A DNA stretch of 64,000 nt from Coffea arabica (lineage: Eukaryota > Streptophyta > Magnoliopsida > Gentianales > Rubiaceae). The stretch is from positions 746,501 through 810,500 of the forward strand of contig NC_092317.1 of assembly GCF_036785885.1 (NCBI RefSeq), given 5' to 3'. The translations under genes were made by a program, and so were the position numbers. Positions 34,827 through 47,800 of this stretch are shown here, piece after piece. The notes under the pieces were generated by a model that made no database searches, was not told the DNA's origin, and worked only from the letters and a program-made list of their open reading frames with translations. Every line of letters starts with the position of its first letter. The stretch's first letter is position 1.

Positions 34827-37800
34827 AGTATCCCGGCAGCTCCTTGACCATGCTCAATCATCTATTGAAACTCGGACTCATCAGAAGAAGCTTTGCAAAG
34901 GGAGCAGCTCCGGCGGCAATGAGGGTCACTCGTCATGCTGGCAGCATCAAAAGATGATCTTGATTCAGAAACATCAATGAAAAATTAATTCTTTCAGGGC
35001 ATCCATCTTTTTTCCTTCTCTATCTCAGGAAGCCTCTGCTTCAAACTTTTATTGAGATCATCTTGCGATAAACTATGAAGCTTCTTTCAACAAGTTTGGA
35101 ACAATATTCCACGACCTCCACTCATTTCATATGAGGAAGTTGGCCCCTTTGTTGATTTAATTGTGTGATAAAATAGCTACAGCTTTTAAAGAGGTACATC
35201 AGCTCAATAGAGGAAGTTAAATCAAGCAGAGGCAAGAACAAGGCATCATTCCAGTACTGGATTTTCAAGTGATGTCATCAACAATCTCTGCAAGCCATGA
35301 ACAGCTTCTGAATGTACGTACTCAAACCAAACCCCTGGAAAGCTGTAAGTTTTGTCCATCAATCACCTGCAATTTGCAAACATGGAAAATTGGGCGAGTT
35401 GAAGCACATAATCGCAATCAAAATTGGCCTATGTTAACTACCATATCCTAGTGCTGTAGAAGTGCGGGGCAGTCTGGTGTTACAAGTTAACGCTTAAAAT
35501 AAACCTCTCTGGGTTGGGTTCCAGAATCCTACTTAATGTGTGGACATGTAAAATTATGCTTTATAAGCAAGAGAAAAGCACTTAGACTTATGCTGTGACG
35601 TTATGCTTAATATGGTTTGTGCCTAAGCCATAAAGATGTACATCAGACTCTAAATTCTGAAGGTATCCCAAAAGAAGCGCAGTAATACTAAAAGATCAAC
35701 ACCATCTACAACAGAGGAAGATCAATAGGGAAAAGAGCTCTTCAGACGAATTTAGCACTTATTTAATCTACCAAATACTCCAATGCAAATCAACTAGAAA
35801 CTAGAAATCAGAAACCAGCAAGGGATTGATACGTTTCTATTGTGTTTAGTTTATCTGCTAAGATTGATAACAAAGGAACCAGTACATCAGTGATTGCGAG
35901 GATTCATATGCTTTTTTTGTTCCTTAAGTTACGTGGAGATACTAGAGAAATTAGGAAAAAGCAGCTAAAGATAACATGTTCGCATTACCAAAACCAACCA
36001 TCAAACCCAAACCACAGTAGAAGTACAAGGAGTCCACGAGCAATTCAAGATCTCTCTAACTTCCTCTATCCAATTTTCAGCTTAACGGGAAAAGAACTCC
36101 ATCTTTGGACTGTCATCTAATATGTCAAGCCAAGAATCTAATTATCATTTCTTGAAGCTCCAAAGCCACCTTAAGCCACTGCTTTAGATAAAATTCAGCA
36201 ATTCTATGACATTTTGATGTAAGGCACAAAGTTAGAAACAGGTCTTCTTTATTCTAGTTCGCATAATACACCAAATTTCAGACTAATTCGTCCCAAAATT
36301 ATGTCAAATGGCCTGTGCAATTTAATTTTTTTTTTAAAGTGCAATCTTCATCTAAGAGTGGGGCCACAAAAAAAGGAGAAGGAGAAGAAGACTCATCGCA
36401 TTGATACACTGGGGGGAAAGTAAATTCAAAGATGTAAAGACAAAGTAGTGACACAGTACATCAGGAATCTTTAAGATTTACCAAAGGAAGAAAAGAAGGC
36501 CCTAAAAAAAGGTACTTCTTCCCTGGAAATCAGGGCTAGAATTACTAATAAGGTAGTACAGTGGTAGGCATATCAAGTAATGTCTCCCACAGTTCAGCAA
36601 GGATAATTCCAATCCTTTGACAAGCCAAAACATTACTAGTTGACTTATGATATGCACTCATCATTTATTTTAATCCCCTTTTGGAATATTTCAAATGGTG
36701 TAAAGCATTTCTTTTACCTGTTTCTAGAAGAGACTTCATGCATTAATCAAGGTATAGAGTTTGTGACAAGAACTCCTAACAGCTTCACTGAATTTGAGGT
36801 TGTAAAGTTTAAAAAACTGAATTGGAAACCAATCAATGGAAATTAATCAAATGATAATGAAGTATACTGCTTCTTTAATGGTGCAAAAAGTCAAATGGGG
36901 TCAACATGATGAGGAAATAAAAACAAATAATAATAGGAATTTCAAATCTTTAATCGTCTAAAAAGATATCAAATCTGTCTGAGTTGGTGATCTCCACAGT
37001 TCACCAGAGCAACAATCCATGTATGATACTCAGGAAAGGAACATCCAACACAAACTTCGGTGAGTAGATATCACCACACACAAAAACAATGGAGAAAAGC
37101 ATAACGACCAATTAGTACAAATCATAATTTGCATGCCGACTCATTGAATGACATAATTGGAGAAAAGTTCAACATCCAACTTGCTGCAGAAAAAGTTCAT
37201 GACTTAAACCTTTAACCAATGCCCTTAGCCTTATTTACATCCCACACTATTCTTACTGTTATCTAACACCAAAAGCCGTGTAAGCAACAAAAAATAAGTA
37301 ACCTATCAAAAAGAACTGCGATCTTGAATAAGCAAGTCGTTTTATTGATGAAACTTTTTTGTTCGATAGATATATTGATGAAACTGATTCAAGATGGGCA
37401 CTGAATCAATAAAAAAACGCTATTGAAAAAATAACCGCCCAAACAAAAGAAATCAGTCTTGCACTATTAAACAGATGGACATTACTTTACACTGTATTTA
37501 CGGGATGGTCGTGTGTTTGATATCAACAAGTTCAGCTGCATTAACTTTTATGAAAATGCAAAGTGAACAAGTTCAAAATAACGATCAGAAAAAGTATGCC
37601 CCCATTCCTCCAGGCTTCTTCCCCTTCCTCTCCCCTAAACATTTTTTATTTAATAGAAAACCAGGCATATAGCTATACGAATGAGCTTAACAGTACTTGA
37701 GAAGTTCTACTGTTGACATTTTCTTTTTCAATTAGTAGTACAGCATATTGAAAGGGACGTTCTTTAACGGGCAATAGATGCTATTAGAAAATGTATTAAG

Positions 37801-38089
37801 TACAACAAAGGGGTATCATAACGAGCGTGATTTTAGGCTAAGCAACCTAGTATTGCAGTTACTCATAACCTGAAAACAATATGAAATTTGGCGCAATTAA
37901 AATCACCGACATGGAAGCGTGAATTTTTGGCAATGCTAACAACTCTTACGTTCCAAATGGAGGTGCAGGGGAAAAAGGGAAAATCATAATTAATTGCAGA
38001 ATTTAATGACGAAACCATTCCAAACAGAAGAAATGCATTGTTCAAATAACTATTTTTATGAGAGACAGGAGGAAAGGGGGGGAGCGTAC

Positions 38090-38250
38090 CTGGGAAAACG
38101 AAGAAGTATAATGCCGTAAGAATTTGTATCCGATGTCTTCAGGAAGATTTCGGAGGTAACCAAGGCCCTAGAAATAGATTCAAATTGTTTCCGTTTAGTT
38201 TCCGGCTGGAGTCAGGGGCCGGAGAAGACTTAAGAGCAGTAATTACTAAT
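38090..38250 (-). other. possible untranslated first exon of a - strand transcript
   Basis: On the - strand, text resembling a 5' UTR (CTTCTTCGTTTTCCCAG) ends in a consensus donor (CAG then GTACGC) with the boundary at 38090. No coding exon could be linked to it downstream, so a non-coding transcript or a lost gene is equally possible. Confidence 0.2.
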
Positions 38251-38334
38251 AGCGCTTGTGATGGTATAAGCCTATAAGGATAAAGATACGGATAATACAA
38301 GTAGCAAGTATTTTACGAACACCACAAATTATAT

Positions 38335-39735
38335 GGAAAATCACGAAAAATCCCCTTAAGATTTGTGGTGTTTTTTACTTTACCCTATAATATATTAGTA
38401 TTTTTTTGGCACTTTATCCTATACAATCCAGCTCAGCAAAAGACCCGTTGAAATTAGGGTTGCAAATGAGCCGAGTCGAGTTGAGATTTGAGCTAATCGA
38501 GCCGAGTCTCGACTGAATTTTACCAAGTTCGAGCTCGACGAGCTGGCAATTTTCAAGCTCGAGCTCGAGCTCGAAAAAAATAAAAAATAATTATTTTATT
38601 TTTTAAAAAATAAATAAAATAAATTTTTTTGTTAATAAATAATAAAATATTAAGGATATATACGTAAATTTACTATGAAAATAAAAACTAAAAAATATAT
38701 ATATAATATACGTAATTTTATTATTAAATAAAAATAAAAATAAAAAATATATATATATACTCAAGCTCGCGAGCAACGAACTTAATATTCTGAACTCGAG
38801 TTCGAGCCGCTCGCGAGCGGCTCGATTCGTTTGCAACCCTAGTTGAAATATCATGGTAGATGAAAATGACCCATTTAAAATGTTCAAATTTTTTGACGAA
38901 AATGCCCCTTTCCATTGTATATAAAGAAAAGTCTCCTCCCAAGACCAAAAATATTTTTGTTATAATTTCATCATTCAACAAAGCTTTTAAACTTTCAAGT
39001 CTTATATTTGCAGCAAAAAAGGGGGAAAAAAGTCCCAGATGTTTTCAAATTCATTTTGTTGTTTTCTTTTAGATGTTATCCATCATAGCATCTATAAGAA
39101 CCAAATTAAAAAACTTGTGGATGCGGTCAATTAGCACCTTGAGAAGGCCATGGACACCTTCCTTTGAAAGGAAATTTCTTGGATGATCAAATTATAAGGT
39201 ATGATTTGTATGATAAATTAATGTCTTTTTTAACTTTTAGATAAAATAATTTTAAAAAATTTATGTTTTGCTTTGTTATGGGATCATTAAGCATGTGATT
39301 ATTTTAAGTGGATAGACCTCGAACTTTGAGACAACGGAAGAGAAATTTATGCTATACTATAATCAAGAATTGTGAAAACAAAAAAAGAGAAGCTAAAATA
39401 TTTACAAAGGGAGTATGAAGAATTAGAAGTGAGACATGCAAGACTGAAGCAAAAAAATGAAGGGGACAAAAATACACTAGCAAGAGCAGGCTTTTTCCCT
39501 CCATGAAGGGTATTTTTTGAGAAAAAAATATTTCCTGACTAGGATTCATTGGCAAATTTTGTCTATCCGTTATTTTATCAAGAACACTATTGTTATTTAG
39601 CTTATAACCTTCATCGCTATTACTAATTCAATGTTTTGACTATTAGTTAAGGGGATAACGTGTCAAAAGGATAATATTAGAGGATAAAGTAAAAAACACC
39701 ACAAATGTTAGTGTGAGTTTTCGTGACTTTGCCCA
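38335..39735. mobile_element. MULE-like non-autonomous element, TSD AAATTATAT
   Basis: The two ends are long inverted repeats. The left reads GGAAAATCACGAAAA then GATTTGTGGTGTTTTTTAC; the reverse complement of the right reads GGGCAAAGTCACGAAAA then CATTTGTGGTGTTTTTTAC. Each end is about 70 bp. The 9-bp sequence AAATTATAT occurs at 38326-38334 and 39736-39744, fitting the 9-bp duplication of Mutator-like elements. It is about 1.4 kb with no transposase. An hAT MITE is nested inside it at 38455-38841. Confidence 0.78.
38455..38841. mobile_element. hAT-type MITE, TSD GTTGAAAT
   Basis: The 387-bp element begins TAGGGTTGCAAATGAGCCGA and ends in CGTTTGCAACCCTA. Exact 8-bp copies of GTTGAAAT flank it at 38447-38454 and 38842-38849. 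TAGGGTTGCAAA ends with an 8-bp duplication are characteristic of hAT elements. Subterminal regions are rich in CTCGAGCTCGA-type motifs; the middle is pure AT. Non-coding. Confidence 0.88.
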
Positions 39736-39744
39736 AAATTATAT

Positions 39745-40328
39745 ACTTAGATTGGCTTTGTTAGTAGTCCGAACAACCCTTGTATTTTCTGGAATTTATA
39801 TTTTTTGTCCGCAAGAAATTCAGCCAATCAAAACCATTGAATATATGCCAAAGTAGTTGGTTTGATACTACGCATGAGCTTGGTGGCGTAATATTCATAC
39901 GATATGAATGTCAGATGGGTTCAAGTGTTAGTGTATAGAAAAAGTAAAGTTAGACGCGTGAAGTGTATAAGTATAAAATAGAATAATAATTGTTAATAAA
40001 TAATAAAATAGATACAATTCAAATGTACTAATCAACATATACTGCATTTTTTATTTATAGCAACCAAAGTTCACATATTGTGATATATAAAATAGTTATA
40101 AATAACCAAAGGAACTAATAAATATTTTTTTAAAATTTTTATAGAGGGCTGTGTTTTAGCCTTTTAGGGTTTTATTTATGGATAATAGCAATTGAAAAGG
40201 AAAAATGATGTTCCTACTCATAACATATTTTCCAGTAAGCCCATGAATAAACTAAACTCTCAAGACTGCATGATGAAATGAAAAAATGGTACCTTTAGAC
40301 AACAATTTTCCATCCAGTCTCTCTAAGT
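39745..40328. other. intergenic, AT-rich
   Basis: No gene, RNA or complete transposon is recognised in this stretch. Confidence 0.5.
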
Positions 40329-40466
40329 GGCTTTATTTGGATTGCATTTTTATGGATTTTTTGTAGAAAAATTATTGTAACTATTTAATATATATGAGAT
40401 AAAAAAATAATTAAAAAATATATAAAAAAAAAGTAACAATTTTTCAAAGGCAATCCAAACACACCC
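40329..40466. mobile_element. diverged Tourist-like MITE
   Basis: It starts GGCTTTATTTGGATTGC and ends GCAATCCAAACACACCC, the same TIR design as the two 147-bp copies at 14278 and 16653, but the AT-rich middle differs and no clear 3-bp duplication remains. About 138 bp. Confidence 0.55.
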
Positions 40467-40495
40467 GAGGGTTGTCAGAAAACTATGATTGCCTT

Positions 40496-40706
40496 AACTA
40501 TATCACAGTACGTACCCCTAGGGGTTAGCTCAACCGGTGAATCTTCGAGGGTATTCCTCGTGGTGGGACGCGGTTCGAGTCTGGCTTCACATATCGCCGG
40601 GATGCTCTTGGGGGGCGGGGTACTCCAGGTTCAGGGAGATTAGTCTGGCAAAACTGAGATATTCCCTGGGTTTGAAAAAAAAAAAAAAAACTATATCACA
40701 GTACGT
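40496..40706 (+). mobile_element. tRNA-derived SINE with 18-bp target duplication
   Basis: The body, 40514-40688, begins ACCCCTAGGGGTTAGCTCAA, contains an A-box-like GTTAGCTCAACCGGTG and a B-box GGTTCGAGTCTGGC about 45 bp later, and ends in GGGTTTG plus a run of A. AACTATATCACAGTACGT is repeated exactly at 40496-40513 and 40689-40706. The exact duplication indicates a fairly recent insertion. It lies 30 bp from the MITE at 40329-40466. Confidence 0.88.
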
Positions 40707-43700
40707 CAATGTCAAAGCAGCATCACAGAAGTTTCTCGAAAAGAGTCTTGTGTTGATGGGATTGTTTCACTTGCTTGCTTCATTGGCATGAAGCACATGG
40801 CGGTGACTCGTTCAACCTCCAAATAGCAGCGGTAATCTGGTAGCCAAACTAAGCTGTCCTAAAAATAATTGCCAACCCATGTCAAGCTCTTTCTCATAGT
40901 AAAACTTTTAACGCAAGACCTGATGGATGAAATCTAGGATGTTGAGACATCTATAACGACTTTTCAATTGTCTTCGCTATCACAAGTCAAGAATTGCAGT
41001 CACGTGCCCCACCGACTGCACGGATGGGGAGCTGTCTCTGGCTCTGCCTGCCTTTAAATTCAAATCTAAGTTCAATTGCTGGAATGAAGAATGTAGTAAG
41101 TCCACTCCACTCCACATTTGTGATCCAACCATCCTTCGGGGCCCTATGCAACCCCAGGAACTTCCTTTTTTTGAGTTTCTTATGCTCGTCTCGTGCATGC
41201 ACATCGTGCAGGCTTTTACTTCTATTTTGCGCCAAGAAAAAATAACCTTAAATCCTACGACGCCTCCTATGTTTTTGAAAACTCGCATGAATGATTAATC
41301 CAAAGTCCTGGGATTAAAAGGCAATGACAATATTAGAAAAATTAATAAAAAGATTGCACTTGAAAATTAGTAGGTTTCATCGTGAATATAATTAAGTGAG
41401 ATCTTGACAACCCAACCCAATATGCATTTTTTTTTTCTGACCGGATTTAACCAAATAAAAAAGCTCACACTATAAATAACTTCTTCGCACAATTTGTAAA
41501 AATTTATTTATTTGTATCATCAATTTTTAATTTCACGTACAATATATTTAAAAAGTGATACAGTAGTGTGTTTTTTCAAAAAAAAAAAAAAAGAATAAAG
41601 AATAAAAACCTGGCTCGCGTCCAGGAACGGGGACGCTCATCCCGTCGTTTTCAAACGGACCTCAATTTTAAAATCAGAATCTACAGCAGATCTTGTCAAA
41701 GTTCCTTGTATCACCTACACGGCATTCTTTTTTCTGAAGCGCGCGCCGTCCATCTTTTGGGCGATTCATAGTGCTCAATGCTCAGCATGCCAAATGCCAA
41801 TCCACAGATGGAACTAATTTTTTGCTTGGAAAAAGATAACAAAAAAAAAAGAAACTGACGTTTTGATCAAGTAATTCGACCAATAACCCTTTATTGGTTG
41901 AACTTTTTTTTAAAAAAAAAAATATTTATGTAATGCTTTCGGAGGGGGCTCTACAAATCAAATCTGAATTCTGTAAAAAAAAAAATAATAATAATTTTTT
42001 TTTATAGACTAAAGCCAGATGAGAACTATAAACCGGTCCTGGTGTTTGTTGGGTGTGTCTGTATGACAAATGACAAAAAGGTTTGATGGGAGTAGGCGAC
42101 AATGTTGGCTAGTTATGTTTGAATTTGGCATGCGGGAATTGGTACTAGTGATTCAAATCCAAGGCAAATGTTTTCTACTTTATGGGGGAAAAAAAAAAAA
42201 CCTTTTTCTTTGTTTATTTGTGAGAAACGTTAACTCAAGGGGGGATATCTGTAACTAAAATATGTGTACGAAGGTATATTACTGATACGAGTGTAGGGTA
42301 TTTACATATAAAAAAAGATAATTTAGTTATTAAACTTGTCGTCGTGCAAGATGTTCTTATTACATGTTAAAAAAAAAAAAAAAAAAAAAGCTTCTGTCAA
42401 CATTACCAAGTTGGGATGTGTAGTGTGTTGGCTAAGAAAGTTGACAATGCCCATAATCAATTATCATTTCCGTTGCCTTTTTATACCCGGCAATACCTGC
42501 TGCCCCCCCCCCCCCCCCCCCACAAAAAAAACCCGATAAATAAACAGCAATTAATTAATATTTGGTATGAGAAGAGTGACCAAAATAAAATTTCAGACTA
42601 TGACGTCGACTAAAAGATTATTCGCGGAAGTTGTAAATAATTTTTTTTAATACGTGTAAATGAGATGGTTTGGATTTGGGACTCTTACAATTACCCGATC
42701 CATTTCTCCTTCGGCGTAGATAACTTGATGATATATGAGAACTATATAATCGATTTCTAAGAAAAAAGAAAAATTCACGGTGTGATCTTTAGTTCACAAA
42801 AAGGATATACATGTGCACTAGGACGTGCAAAAATTGTTTGGATAATGAATTACTTATAAAAATTTATTTACTTATATTATGAGCACATTTTTAATTATTA
42901 TTTTTTATATACATCAAAAAGTGTCACGGACTACTACTGAGTACTGATTGATGTTTCAAAGAACGTTGATTGGCAGGCAGCTAAAAAAAAGGTTAGAACA
43001 TGGTTATTAGTGAAGTGTTTTGCTGTTTACATCTCGATTTTAGGAACAGGAAATGATGATTCACCATGCACTGCAGTACTTACCATCATCCCCCTCTCTC
43101 TCTTTTAAGTTTTTTTTGGGGTAGAAATGAAGATAAGGATTGACGGCGGATTATGCATGTATGATGAAATTGCCTCGGGTAGCAGTAGTGCATCCAAAGA
43201 AAGAATAATTACCCTATTCTATTTGGGTCGGATATTATTTTAATATATTACTTTTTTTTTAATATATTACATTTATTTTAATATATTACATTACTTTTTG
43301 AGTTTTTGGGATTCGATGATGTGACGTACGTGTTTGTTAGTAATAAACAGTTAGTTAAAAACTAAAAAGATATGTAATTGATTTTGATTTATTTAAAAAA
43401 TACCAAAAAAAAATTGCCAAATAAATAATAATAATAATAATAAGCTATCGAAAAGAGACAAAATGGTAACTGGTGGTACGTGAACTGGAGAAGGGAGAAA
43501 AAAAGAAGAGAAAAGTGAAAATCCATCCAACAGCGGTGTCTGTCTCCGGCAACGGCAGTGTCGTTTAAATCGAAAGTGTTTCAATTTCACCCCCCGTTAA
43601 GGATGTATTTATTATAAGATGAAAGAAGAAAAGAGGTGATTTAGAAAAAGAGGGATGGGTTTAATTGCAGAGTGGAGTGGAGAGTAAAAATGAAAGTAGG

Positions 43701-44811
43701 ACGAGGTGGTTGTAAGTTTTGTCTGAAGGAGGAGCACTTTCATTCATCAAACGACAAACAGCAGTAGTCTCTCTACGTTTCCCTCCCACTCTCCATTCTT
43801 CCTCCCCACAAATGACAAACCCCACCTCCTCCTCAAACTCAAAGAATTAGAGAGAGAAAGAAAAAGATACTCAGTGGTACTACATCTACAACATTTGAGT
43901 TTCAACTTTCAAGGAGGAGTAAAGCTACCTACACCCCCTCCGCCCCAACCCAAAAAACACCGCAAAAACAACTATCTTACTACTCCCCTTCTAGGGCTTC
44001 CTTCCAGTTCCAGCCCAGAGTAAACCCACCAAAACCTTCTCCCTCTCCCTCCCCTCCGCAAAAACCCACGCACACATATCCCCAACCCCCCCCCCCCCCC
44101 CTCTTCCAAAAAAAAAAGGATAAAGTTTATCTTTACTGCCACATTTCTGTTACGGTAACGGAAATGCGGGCTTCGATGCGAACCGCAATTGGATGATCCG
44201 GCACCGGAATTTGAAGATCTCTTCATCCCAGTTTCCATGGTAGGCTTCGATTGTCACGATCGTCCCGCATTTTTCTCTATTTATCCTTCTTCATTTTCTT
44301 AATTGTGCTTCCATTTTTGTTTTTACTTGATGATTTTTTTTTTTTTTGAATTGATTCTCCTGTGAACTAAGTTTCAGCCAACTATAGTGGCACTGTTTTT
44401 AAGTTTAGTTGTAGGTTTAGCTACCTGCTTTGGTTGGCATTTGAATTTTTTTTGGGTCTACAATCAGATCTGAAGGAATTCTTAGTTTAATTCTACTGTA
44501 GGCTAAATGCTCCAATTTTAGGTACATTTGACGAAGCCAGGATTTTGAACTATAGGATCTGTCATTTACATAACCAGTGTTTTGATTTTACACTTTGGAG
44601 TATCAAATTTCAGGTGCCGAAACTTTTTCGTTTAACAACGGGGTTTCCTTTCGTGGACCTATTCGGCAGAATGAGGAGGAGATAGTAATGGGTTAAGATT
44701 TTTGAGGAAAGGTAATTGAATGATCTAACTCTGGGATTTAATTGGCGGCGCTGAGTCTTTATATGAAAGAAGAGCAACAAAGGTTGTGAGTTTTCTAATT
44801 AAGGCCCAGCG
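40707..44811. other. intergenic region and CIP7-like promoter/5' UTR
   Basis: No coding gene is supported before 44812. Homopolymers include a C run at about 42505-42521, A runs near 42368 and 41578, and C runs near 44088-44101. TAATATATTAC is repeated three times near 43240-43290. The CIP7-like gene probably has untranslated exons, one ending at about 44239 (ATG then GTAGGC) and one starting near 44614 (TTTCAG then GTGCCG). Confidence 0.45.
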
Positions 44812-47800
44812 ATGAAGTCTGACACCCCTCTTGATTATGCTGCCTTCCAGCTGTCACCGAAGCGGTCTCGGTGAGATGCTCCCTTTCTCATGTCTGATTA
44901 TTAAGGTTTTAGCTCCTCAATTTATTCATTGCTGAAGTTCCCTTTTGCAGATGTGAGTTGGTTGTATCCAGTGGTGGAAACACGGAGAAATTGGCCTCAG
45001 GATTGGTGAAGCCATTTGTTGCCAATTTAAGGGTTGCAGAAGAGCAGGTGGCTATGTCAGTTCACTCTATAAAGCTCGAAGTTGAGCGGCAGAAAAATGC
45101 TGAAATGTGGTTCACCAAGGGAACACTCGAGAGGTACTAATGCACCTTGCAGATGAATACTTCATTTCACCAGACAGATGCACTTTAACAATGCTGGGGG
45201 TCCCTCATTCCAGGTTTGTGCGGTTTGTTAGCACGCCAGAGATTTTGGAACTGGCCAATACCTTTGATACAGAGATGTCCCAGTTGGAATCAGCTCGAAG
45301 AATATATTCGCAGGTAGTAACTCTTTCATGCTTCTAGATAAGTACATTGAGGATTTTACTTGCCAGCTTTCCCACCAAGTTAGAAAGGTCTCATGATTTG
45401 CTCCCTAAAATGTCAGGGTACTGGACAACAGCTCTCTGGTTCTGGTAAGCTTTGTTGCCTACTGTTTGGTTTTGTCTGTCAAGTTTATTGTTAGTTGTAG
45501 ATATGCATTCTCCCTGCAAGCTGTTCTTAGCTTTCCTCTCAAGTATGGGGCAAGTTTCCTCTTTGGTCACTTTTGCAAATATAGATTATAAGAGTTCACT
45601 TATGCGCAATGAAAGAGCATTTAATTTTTGTGGCCATTTCCTGGTGAAGAATTAGTTAATAGATCAACTAATTCTTGCCTAATACTTCCTGTACATTCTC
45701 TTCTGTCTTAAGGTTGAATCTGGCTGTAATTCGACGGATATAGAAAATTGAGATTGGAAAGATATTGCACCTTATGCATGTCTGTCCACCTGCACTAAGG
45801 GTTATCTGGGTGTAATTTGACACGTATAGGTGATTGAGACTTGAAATATTGCGCCATATGCATGATTGCCCACCTGCATTAAGGATTCTGTGTAGCAAGA
45901 ACTATGTAAATAGGCATTTTAGTGCAACAAGACAAGCAAATGGAGTCCTATCTACATGGAAGCTTCACTATCTTGGCTTTCACACTGATATTGCTGTAAT
46001 ATCCTATCTGCTGTGTTGACTTTGTGCTTAGCTTCATGGACTTCTGCCACAAGGCATATATATTTCTAAGAGTTTAGCTGTAAATCAGAAGCATTAATTG
46101 CCCTCAGATTTTTTTTTGAGGGATTGTTTTCAAAACTCTATTGGATTGATAATGCATTTGGGGGTTGATGCAGGTGGGCTTGGATCTGGAGCCGCAGCAG
46201 CAGCTGATGCAACAAAGTAATGAGTCTCTCTCTCTCTCTCCATTGATTCTTCTCTGTCTTGCAGTGTTTCGATTCCATTTCTTTATTTGGCTCTTAGTTT
46301 CCTTTTCAATAGTACGGATTTGTGCCTTAGTTGCTTTTTGTTGAGCTAAAGTAACACCACCAAGAGTGGTTTCACTAATATGGTTACTGGTATCACTAAT
46401 GTATTTTAGAAGTGAAGAAAGCTTCTTAAATAAGGCTCAAGCCTTGACCTCCGTCTTCTTTTGTTGCAAAACGGAGAGGTTTCTTTGGCCTACTTTTAAA
46501 TGGCTTATATAAGCCTAAAATGTGTCTGTAGTGTTGGAAACTTGTGGCTAATGATGCTACAAAACTTATGATATTGGTTGAAAATTAATCATCCGTGCAT
46601 GCGACATATGCAGCATGTGCAAGAACTCTATTAAAGGTTTATTTAGCTGGTTTACTAAATCAAATTAGTCCATAATCCTAAGAGAGAAATGGCTCATTTG
46701 GCACCTTTGCCATGCATAAGATATACAGATATTAATGTACATTAACTAGCATACACATTTGCCAGAGGATAGTGGATAGAAAAACCAAAAAGAAAGCAGT
46801 AGATTCATATCTCATATCAGCCTTTTGCTTCTTCTGTTCCCTAATTAGGTCTGTGCTTCTTGTTTCTAAAACATTTATCTAGAAAATGACAGGATAATTG
46901 GGAGAAAAAGAGAACTACAATGGCAGAATGGAGAAATTAGAAGCATATGTCATCTGAAGGTTTTTCCAGGAATATTAAATTCATAGACTGCATCTGTGTT
47001 GAATGTGTTCTACCTCCTATTGTAACATATTAAAATTGTCTGCAATCCTATTACTGATATTCCTTTGGCTAGCATGTATTGCTCCTTTAACTCCTAGGTC
47101 TTACTTGTGTGTGTAGAACGCGAAAATGAGATGCAATGAATTATTGAGGTTTCATCTCAAAGACTTGGAAACATTTTGGTTCTAAAGGCTTTATCAATTT
47201 ACTAGAAATAACTTGCCTATTAGTTTACTTACTAAAGCATTAGTTTATGTTACTCCTCCATAGCATATTATATGTACCATTCAGTTTTGTGCACTGGCTA
47301 CCTTGTAAAGCCAGCTCAAGACAACTGGCATACAATGTTAACTGGGCCTTGTGAACTGCCCTTCAATGTTTAAGATTATGAGATAACTTATGGGTTTACA
47401 TGTAATCCTTCAGTCACCCATATAAATTCCCATAATCTCAATTCATCTTGGAATATCATACACCTCAATTCTCATCTAAAACTCATTTAATGCATCGACA
47501 ATGAGATATTATGTTGTCGAAAATTGAAAGGGAGAAATGCTACTTTGCTAGTTATAGCAGTGTGATGAATGTCTTCATATTAGGCAATTTTACGTATTTA
47601 ACAAACTGATAATGGGCTGCCGTATGGTTAAACCTGTTATCTAACAGACCATTCCTGTTGCCAGTTTGCCTCCATGGCTAGGTCAAAAATTAGAAATGAA
47701 AGTATAGAAGAGCATCTTTTTGTCTACAAGATTTGTCAAGTGGTATTTGACTTGAACTTAGATGATTGATCTAATGAATAGAACCTGTGAGGTCACTCTA

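Larger units (their letters stand above)
34138..38334. other. trihelix 3' region and intergenic DNA without a recognised gene
   Basis: About 4 kb of low-repeat DNA. None of the short ORFs shows a domain. Two interleaved short duplications lie at 34700-34826, and a possible - strand first exon with a GT donor ends at 38090. The sequence is less AT-rich and less repetitive than other gaps, so a non-coding or very divergent transcript is possible. Confidence 0.4.

Noticed and set aside
34745-34957. 70-codon + strand ORF as a possible small gene
   Set aside because: It overlaps the interleaved duplications and shows no family similarity.
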